Origin: Dactylosporangium sp. AC04546
GTDB lineage: Bacteria > Actinomycetota > Actinomycetes > Mycobacteriales > Micromonosporaceae
Direction of reading: 5' to 3'
NCBI RefSeq assembly: GCF_022095675.1
Contig: NZ_JAHYSG010000056.1
Span: 13,638 to 77,637, forward strand
DNA length: 64,000 nucleotides
Under the pieces are notes generated by a model, which was not told where the DNA came from, did no database searches, and worked only from the letters and a program-made list of their open reading frames with translations. Shown here one piece after another: positions 59,088 to 64,000 of the stretch; position 1 is the stretch's first letter; the number at the start of each line of letters is the position of its first letter. The position numbers were made by a program, and so were the translations under genes.

Positions 59088-61379
59088 TCAGTCTTCGTCG
59101 ATCGGGAAATGGATCGTGAAGGGGATGTCGTTCGCCTTCAGGCAGTCGAGCACCGCGTCAGAGACGCCCAGTTCGTTCCGGCCGCCGTTGCCGTTCGGCA
59201 TGAAGTGCCAGTGAACGCCCTTGATCTTCGTGTTTCTGAACTGCGGGTTGCGCGCGTTGTCGGCCAGGATCTTGTCCTGGTTGGCCGGGTCGCGGTACCA
59301 CGCGTCCTCCTGGCACTCGATGATGTTATCCGGGTCCAGGTCGAACGGGATGCCCGCCTTGACCTCGTGGAGGACCCAGCCGTCGGGGGTCCACTCGGCA
59401 TAGTCGGACACCCGGCTGGAGCGCGGGAACTGGCCGGGGGCGCCCGGCCTGTTCAGCCACAGCTGGGGCTGGCCGCGGTTCGGGTCCGCCGGATTGTGCT
59501 TCATGATGTCGTCGCGGAGGATGCGCTGGGCGTCGCTCCAGCCCTTGGCCCACCGCACGTCGTCGCCGTCGACGTGCAGCGACCGGCCCGAGCGGCCCAC
59601 CGCCTTCAGCGCGAGGTGGAGCTTCTCCAGGTTGGTGATGTCGCTGTCGAGCAGCTTGGTGAAGGTGCGCTTGCTGATCCGGCCGCTGGCCGTGATGGCC
59701 AGGCCGTCCTGCTCGACGAGGGCGGCCCAGACCTCCGGCATGATGAGCTCGAAGGTGAGCTCCTTGACGGTGTCCGGGACCTTGTCGTACTTGGCGACGA
59801 ACCGGGCCGCCTCGATCAGGCGGTGGGCGTACTTGAGGACGAACTTCGCGACCTTGGCCGGGATCGCGATCGCGTCGCCGGCGTAGGGGACGACGCCGAG
59901 GATGCTGAGCCCCGCGCTGACCCACTCGCCGTGGATGAGCGCGGCGATGGTGTCGCGGATGTCGGCCAGCCCGCCGAGGATCCAGCCGACGACCGGGATG
60001 ACGCTCAACCCGCCGCTGCACAGGTTGCCGGCGAGCCACGCCATCGAGTCCTTCTCGGCGAAGTCGCCGGCGAACATGCCGAGCAGGAAGTCGGTGACGT
60101 ACGTCCACTTGCTGATCTGCTCGTCCGGGCGGGCCGGGTTGAGTCCCTGGTCCTCGGCGTGCGCGACCTCGTAGTCGTCGCGCAGGCCGTCACGGTCGGT
60201 GTCCTGGCTCAGCCCGCTGCTGCCCCAGTCGAGCTCGACGGAGTCGGAGAGCCCGTCGCCGTCGGTGTCGACGTTGGTGGCGTCGGTGCCGTCGTTCTCC
60301 TCGACCAGGTCCGGCACGCCGTCGCCGTCGGTGTCGAGGTCCGTGGGGACCGGGACGATCGGCGGGACGTCGCCGGGGGTCGGCGGCGCCCGTGGCTGGT
60401 CGGCCACCAGCGGGTTGCTGCCCTGGGCCACCTCGGCGCCGTCCGTGACCCCGTCGCCGTCGGTGTCGGGGTTGGTGGGTGAGGTACCGAGATCCTGCTC
60501 CTGCAGGTTGGTGAGCCCATCGCCGTCGACGTCCTCCGCTCCGTCGGCGACGGTGTCCTGATCGGTGTCCACCGCGTTGGGCCGGGTCCAGCCGGCCAGC
60601 TTCGTGATCTCGAACTTGTCGGTCAGCCCGTCGCCGTCGGAGTCGACCAGCAGCGGGCTGGACCCGAACCGCAGCTCCACCACGTCGACGACCCCGTCAC
60701 CGTCGTGGTCGCCGTCGTAGGTGATGCCGAGCCGGGTCAGCACGTTGAAGGCGTTCGCCCAGGCGTTCCCGGCCTGGATCGTCGCCGGCACCACGTTGGC
60801 CTTGACGAGCATGTCGTCGACCTTGGCCAGGTCGGCCCTGGCCGCGTTCAGGTCGGCGAACGCCTCGGCCAGCCCGGCCGGGGCGGGCGCGGGCGGCGGG
60901 CTGGCCCGGAACGGGCCGATCGTCGCCTCGGCGTCCTGGATCGCGGCGTCGGCCAGCAGCCGCACCGCGGTCAGGGTGTCCACCAGCGCGACCACGTGGG
61001 CCTGCTCGGCCTCGCCGTTGGGCGGGGAGGCGCCGGTGAGCCGGCTCTTGAGGTACGACTCCAGATGCTTGAGGTTGTCGAACGCCACCTCGGCGTCGCC
61101 GGGGCTCTTGAGCCGGGCGCCGTCGAAGTACCGCGTGCCGACGTCCGCGAGCACCGGGTCGATCCGGCTGTCGCCCAGTCCCTCGCCCACGTACGGCCGT
61201 AGGGCCTGGGTGGACTCGGTGACGTAGACCTTCGCGTCCTTCGTGTACTTGGCGGTGGGGATCTTCGCGACCTCCACCTGCCACAGCGCCGTATTCCCGG
61301 CCGACGCCGGGGCGGCGACGAGCGCCACCTGCGCGGCGACCAGCGCCGCGACCACAGCGGCGAGCTTGGACCGTCTCAC
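59088..61379 (-). CDS. Secreted polymorphic toxin with calcium-binding-type repeats and nuclease-like C-terminus
   Basis: A 763-residue exported protein. The signal peptide is ~1-28 (VRRSKLAAVVAALVAAQVALVAAPASA). An alpha-helical region occupies ~30-215. Seven or so thrombospondin type-3/EF-hand-like DxDxDG repeats lie at ~222-405 (DGDHDGDGVVD, VDSDGDGLTD, DTDGDGLSDSVEL). A hydrophobic pre-toxin segment follows (~452-515, SVIPVVGWILGGLADIRD). The C-terminal domain (~600-763) has SDYAEWTPDGWVLHEVKAG, a D/E-x-K pattern of the restriction-endonuclease fold, and a conserved IKGVHWHFMP strand. This modular layout is that of contact-dependent toxins. GGAGG precedes GTG 61379. Confidence 0.83.
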   Translation of the reverse strand: MRRSKLAAVVAALVAAQVALVAAPASAGNTALWQVEVAKIPTAKYTKDAKVYVTESTQALRPYVGEGLGDSRIDPVLADVGTRYFDGARLKSPGDAEVAFDNLKHLESYLKSRLTGASPPNGEAEQAHVVALVDTLTAVRLLADAAIQDAEATIGPFRASPPPAPAPAGLAEAFADLNAARADLAKVDDMLVKANVVPATIQAGNAWANAFNVLTRLGITYDGDHDGDGVVDVVELRFGSSPLLVDSDGDGLTDKFEITKLAGWTRPNAVDTDQDTVADGAEDVDGDGLTNLQEQDLGTSPTNPDTDGDGVTDGAEVAQGSNPLVADQPRAPPTPGDVPPIVPVPTDLDTDGDGVPDLVEENDGTDATNVDTDGDGLSDSVELDWGSSGLSQDTDRDGLRDDYEVAHAEDQGLNPARPDEQISKWTYVTDFLLGMFAGDFAEKDSMAWLAGNLCSGGLSVIPVVGWILGGLADIRDTIAALIHGEWVSAGLSILGVVPYAGDAIAIPAKVAKFVLKYAHRLIEAARFVAKYDKVPDTVKELTFELIMPEVWAALVEQDGLAITASGRISKRTFTKLLDSDITNLEKLHLALKAVGRSGRSLHVDGDDVRWAKGWSDAQRILRDDIMKHNPADPNRGQPQLWLNRPGAPGQFPRSSRVSDYAEWTPDGWVLHEVKAGIPFDLDPDNIIECQEDAWYRDPANQDKILADNARNPQFRNTKIKGVHWHFMPNGNGGRNELGVSDAVLDCLKANDIPFTIHFPIDED

Positions 61380-61480
61380 CTGCACCTCCGTCTTTTTTGC
61401 GGAACGGACATGGATGCCGGCAAGCATATTGACAATGGTCGCTAGACAATGTCCCGGCGGAAATACCCGGGCAAAAGGCC

Positions 61481-62014
61481 TCAGGTCGGCTGGTACGTCA
61501 GGTGGGCGACGCCGGTCGGGAAGGTCTCCGAAGCGGCGAGCCGCAGCGGGACCCGGGCGCCGACGCCGTCGAAGAGGCGCTTGCCGCTGCCCAGCACGAC
61601 CGGGCACACCATGAGGTGCAGTTCGTCGACCAGGCCGGCGGTGATCAGTGACCGGACCAGGCCGGCGCTGCCGGTGATCGTGATGTTGCGGCCGGGCTGC
61701 TGCTTGAGGGCGGTCAGGGCCGCCACGACGTCCCCGTCGATCAGGCCGGCGCCGGACCAGTCGACGGACGTCAGTGTCGTGGATGCGACCAGTTTGGGCG
61801 TGCCGTTCATGAAGTCGGCGACCTCGCCGTGCTGGCCGGGCCAGATCGCGGCGAACTCCTGGTACGTGTTCCGGCCGAGCAGGAGCACGTCGGTGGCGTC
61901 CCGACGGGACTTGATCGACTGGCCGACCTCGTCGCAGTAGTAGTCGAAGCTCCAGCGCTCGGGCGCCTCGACGACGCCGTCCAGTGACACGTGCATCCCA
62001 GCGACGATCTTCAT
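61481..62014 (-). CDS. Dihydrofolate reductase-like (RibD C-terminal) protein
   Basis: A 177-residue NADPH-dependent reductase-fold protein of the RibD C-terminal/YwjB group. Motifs: MKIVAGMHVSLDGVVEAPERW, LLLGRNTYQEFAAIWPG, ITGSAGLVRSLITAGLVDELHLMVCPVVLGSGKRLF and a C-terminal ETFPTGVAHLTYQP. Actinobacteria carry many such paralogues of uncertain substrate. GGAGGGG lies before ATG 62014. It is divergent from the ECF sigma gene. Confidence 0.92.
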   Translation of the reverse strand: MKIVAGMHVSLDGVVEAPERWSFDYYCDEVGQSIKSRRDATDVLLLGRNTYQEFAAIWPGQHGEVADFMNGTPKLVASTTLTSVDWSGAGLIDGDVVAALTALKQQPGRNITITGSAGLVRSLITAGLVDELHLMVCPVVLGSGKRLFDGVGARVPLRLAASETFPTGVAHLTYQPT

Positions 62015-62108
62015 GGTGTACCCCTCCGGTAGGTCGTCCTCTCGTAGATGCGTCGAACGGCCCGGGCCCGGTTCGACACGGGCCGGCTGGAAGTCGTAAA
62101 AGATCTTC

Positions 62109-62136
62109 GCAACCACCGGCGGCCGTCAGGCGTGTC
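62109..62136 (+). promoter_or_regulatory. Candidate ECF (SigE-type) promoter
   Basis: GCAACC at 62109-62114, then 16 bases, then CGTGTC at 62131-62136. The -35 matches the GCAACC typical of Streptomyces SigE-type promoters; the -10 is approximate (CGTC expected). It lies 48 bp before the sigma gene, so autoregulation is possible. Confidence 0.45.
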
Positions 62137-62184
62137 GACGGTGCCCGCTCAACAAGGGGTGGGCGACAGGGGAGGAAGGACAGT

Positions 62185-62718
62185 GTGACCACGACGATGA
62201 CACGCAGCGATGCAGTGCCGGCCGTCGATGTCCAAAGTGGCTTCGACGAGTTCTACGCGGCGGCGTTTCCGGTACTGCGATCGCAGCTCTTCGCGTACCT
62301 CGGCGACCGGGCCGAGGCGCAGGACGTGGTGCAGGAGGCGTTCTGCCGGGCGTTCAGCAAGTGGAAGACCATCAGCACCTACCAGGACCCGTTCGCCTGG
62401 GTCAGGCGGGTGGCCTGGAACCTGGCCACCAGCCGGTTCCGCCGCCGCCGGACCGCGCTGAACTTCCTGCGCAATCAGCGCGAGGAGCACATGGAGGGTC
62501 CCTCACCGGACCGGATCGTCCTCGTGGCGGCGCTGGCGAAGATCCCGGCGCAGCTGCGCAAGGCGGTGGTTCTGCACTACATCGGCGAGCTCTCGGTCGC
62601 CGAGATCGCGGCGCAGGAAGACGTCGCGGAAGGCACGGTCAAGAGCTGGCTGAGCCGGGGCCGCTCGGCCCTCGGCGAGCAGCTGGCGGAGCGCAAGGGA
62701 GGCAGGAGCAATGTCTGA
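62185..62718 (+). CDS. SigE-family ECF RNA polymerase sigma factor
   Basis: A 177-residue sigma factor. Region 2 includes FDEFYAAAFPVLRSQLFAYLGDRAEAQDVVQEAFCRAFSKWKTI and DPFAWVRRVAWNLA. Region 4 includes LAKIPAQLRKAVVLHYIGELSVAEIAAQEDVAEGTVKSWLSRGRSAL. GGAGGA precedes GTG 62185; ATG 62197 is an alternative. It overlaps the next gene by 8 bases, so the downstream membrane protein is probably its regulator or partner. Confidence 0.92.
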   Translation: MTTTMTRSDAVPAVDVQSGFDEFYAAAFPVLRSQLFAYLGDRAEAQDVVQEAFCRAFSKWKTISTYQDPFAWVRRVAWNLATSRFRRRRTALNFLRNQREEHMEGPSPDRIVLVAALAKIPAQLRKAVVLHYIGELSVAEIAAQEDVAEGTVKSWLSRGRSALGEQLAERKGGRSNV

Positions 62719-63889
62719 GTTCGACGACCTGATCAACGACGCCATCGGGGACTTCCGTTCCGCCGAGGCCACGATTCCCGCAGTCACGCCCGGCACCGCC
62801 GCCGTGCGGGCCACCGTCCGGCACCGCCGCACGGTACGGCTCACCACGCTCAGCGTCCTGGGCGCTCTACTCATCGCCGCGCCCATCGCGGCGTTCGCCG
62901 CCGATCCGCACGGCAACAACCCGCCACCGGTCCCGGGCGACTCGGTCACGCCGGTGCCGGCCGAGTCGGCGACGCCGTCGCCGGCCAGTCCGTCCGCCGG
63001 GACGCCGGCGTCCACGCCGCCCGACGGTGTGATCACGCCGGCCCAGCTCGGTGCGGTCAAGGTGGACTTCCCGGCCTTTCTGAGCGGGCAGTGCCCGACC
63101 AAGGGGGTCAAGCTGGCGACCAGCGACCCGAAGAGCCAGACCAAGGCGTGGGTGGAGAAGGTCGTCCACACCGACCTCGACGGCGACGCGGCCCTCGAGA
63201 CCGCCGCGCTGGTGCTGTGCAGGTCCGGCGAGGCGCCGACGAGCCAGGTCCTCGCCTTCGACCGGGACGCGGCCGGCAACATCGTCATGCTCGGCGTGGT
63301 CGTTCCCGAGAACCACCGCGCCAACATCCGCGACATCACCGCCCGCGACGGCGGCGGCATCATCGCCGACATCTCCGACTTCGTCGCCTGCTGCGGCCAG
63401 TCGCCGGACGAGGAGCGGCACCAGGATCGCGAGTACGGCTGGGACGGCACGAAGTTCAAGCAGGTGGCCGGCCCGACGGTCTTCGGCGACCCGGCCCGCG
63501 TCACCGACCTGCAGGTCACCGTCACCGACGTGGTCCTGGGCCCGGTCACCAACGGCAAGCGCACCGGCACCGCGAAGGTCACGGTGAAGAACGCCGGCCC
63601 GAACCCGTCCGGCCGCTTCTACGTCAACCTCCAGAACTGCTCGTTCCCCTGCGCGGGCCAGAACCCGGTCTTCGAGAAGATGTGGGTCTTCGGCGGCTAC
63701 GGGTCCCCGCACGCCCCGCTGGCCGCAGGCGGCCAGCTGAGCGAGACGATCACTGTCACCGTCGACGCCACCTTCACCGAGGGCACTGTCGAGGCGTCGG
63801 TGACCGCGGTCGGGCTCAACGACATGAAGAGCAACGACGACACGAAGCCCGCCAACAACGCCGTCAACTTCACGATCCGCGCGAGCTGA
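62711..63889 (+). CDS. Membrane protein with CARDB-like domain, putative anti-sigma partner
   Basis: A 392-residue single-pass protein. The N-terminal cytoplasmic part (~1-42) begins MSEFDDLINDAIGDFRSAEATIPAVTPGTAAVRATVRHRR, the usual opening of proteins encoded after SigE-family sigma genes. A transmembrane helix lies at ~44-63, then a Pro/Ser/Thr spacer (~68-100). An extracellular domain has four to six cysteines, including VACCGQ and CSFPC. The C-terminal ~130 residues resemble a CARDB/Ig-like fold (TGTAKVTVKNAGPNPSGRFYVNL). It may sense envelope state and control the sigma factor. No zinc-binding anti-sigma motif is present. Confidence 0.8.
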   Translation: MSEFDDLINDAIGDFRSAEATIPAVTPGTAAVRATVRHRRTVRLTTLSVLGALLIAAPIAAFAADPHGNNPPPVPGDSVTPVPAESATPSPASPSAGTPASTPPDGVITPAQLGAVKVDFPAFLSGQCPTKGVKLATSDPKSQTKAWVEKVVHTDLDGDAALETAALVLCRSGEAPTSQVLAFDRDAAGNIVMLGVVVPENHRANIRDITARDGGGIIADISDFVACCGQSPDEERHQDREYGWDGTKFKQVAGPTVFGDPARVTDLQVTVTDVVLGPVTNGKRTGTAKVTVKNAGPNPSGRFYVNLQNCSFPCAGQNPVFEKMWVFGGYGSPHAPLAAGGQLSETITVTVDATFTEGTVEASVTAVGLNDMKSNDDTKPANNAVNFTIRAS

Positions 63890-63903
63890 ACCACCCGCCG
63901 TCA

Positions 63904-63930
63904 GGGGCCCGGCCAGGTGCCGGGCCCCTT
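63904..63930 (+). terminator. Hairpin terminator after the sigma operon
   Basis: GGGGCCCGGC (63904-63913) pairs perfectly with GCCGGGCCCC (63919-63928) around CAGGT, followed by TT. It lies 15 bp after the stop of the membrane-protein gene. Confidence 0.78.
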
Positions 63931-64000
63931 CGGCGACCACCGGCGGTGCCGGCGGGAGGGGGCGGCCGCGGTCAGCGGGGTGCCGGGCTCGGTGCTCCGG

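Noticed and set aside
61380..62192. Upstream extension of the polymorphic-toxin frame
   Set aside because: It runs through the divergent reductase region with no protein-like composition; GTG 61379 has a good ribosome site and a signal peptide directly after it.
63972..64000. Possible 3' end of a minus-strand gene (…PSPAPR, stop)
   Set aside because: Only eight codons are visible before the window edge, too few to support a gene.

Overview
This 64 kb window is very GC-rich and gene-dense. It uses many GTG (and one TTG) starts, ATGA/GTGA stop-start overlaps, roadblock/LC7 proteins, SigE-family ECF sigma factors and ricin-type surface proteins. Together these point to a filamentous actinobacterium, most likely of the Micromonosporaceae (Actinoplanes/Dactylosporangium/Micromonospora-like). 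That placement is inferred from gene content, not from a database search.

Layout. 1-2.05 kb: 3' part of pyruvate phosphate dikinase, ending at a shared terminator. 2.07-4.28 kb: a minus-strand operon of three roadblock-type proteins plus a DUF4388 protein. 4.5-10 kb: two VOC-fold proteins, an AI-2E-type permease, dGTPase, an FAD reductase and a WYL regulator. 10-20.2 kb: two bacitracin/lantibiotic-type ABC-FtsX exporters flanked by two NarL-type two-component systems in mirror order. 20.2-29.7 kb: aldo/keto reductase, a GAF-PAS-GGDEF protein, a c-di-AMP (ydaO/yuaA) riboswitch before a secreted lysozyme-like protein, a degenerate polyprenyl synthase homologue, a SanA-like protein, DNA primase and an MptB-like mannosyltransferase. 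29.8-32.3 kb: an ABC-2 exporter. 32.6-43.1 kb: a sugar locus (ROK regulator, RbsA/C/B-type transporter, Gfo/Idh/MocA dehydrogenase, xylose isomerase, ThuA-CBM6 protein, sugar phosphate isomerase). 43.1-43.9 kb: a YtxH-like protein and two tRNA genes.

From the tRNAs to about 61.4 kb the window is accessory. It holds a repeat-rich noncoding kilobase, a broken YoeB/Txe toxin gene, and a three-gene NLR-like cassette. The cassette is a small two-helix membrane protein, a NACHT-like STAND ATPase and an alpha-solenoid repeat protein. After it come two paralogous membrane-anchored ricin-lectin proteins, a frameshifted secreted protein, a leucine-rich-repeat-like protein, a secreted esterase with a beta-propeller under a LacI-type operator, a lipoprotein, and a large secreted polymorphic toxin with a nuclease-like C-terminus followed by a candidate immunity gene. 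61.5-63.9 kb: a RibD/DHFR-like reductase, and an ECF sigma factor coupled to a membrane protein.

The most interesting element is the 45.2-49.4 kb cassette. The extreme C-terminus of the small membrane protein and the N-terminus of the adjacent STAND ATPase carry the same short motif (RGDVNIA plus flanking residues), encoded by an exact 24-bp DNA repeat. This is the geometry described for amyloid-signalling NLR/effector pairs, so the cassette is a candidate abortive-infection or cell-death system with a membrane effector. Other notable items are the terminator between the toxin and its presumed immunity gene, a tandem repeat that triplicates a Shine-Dalgarno/GTG start, and the roadblock/DUF4388 operon.
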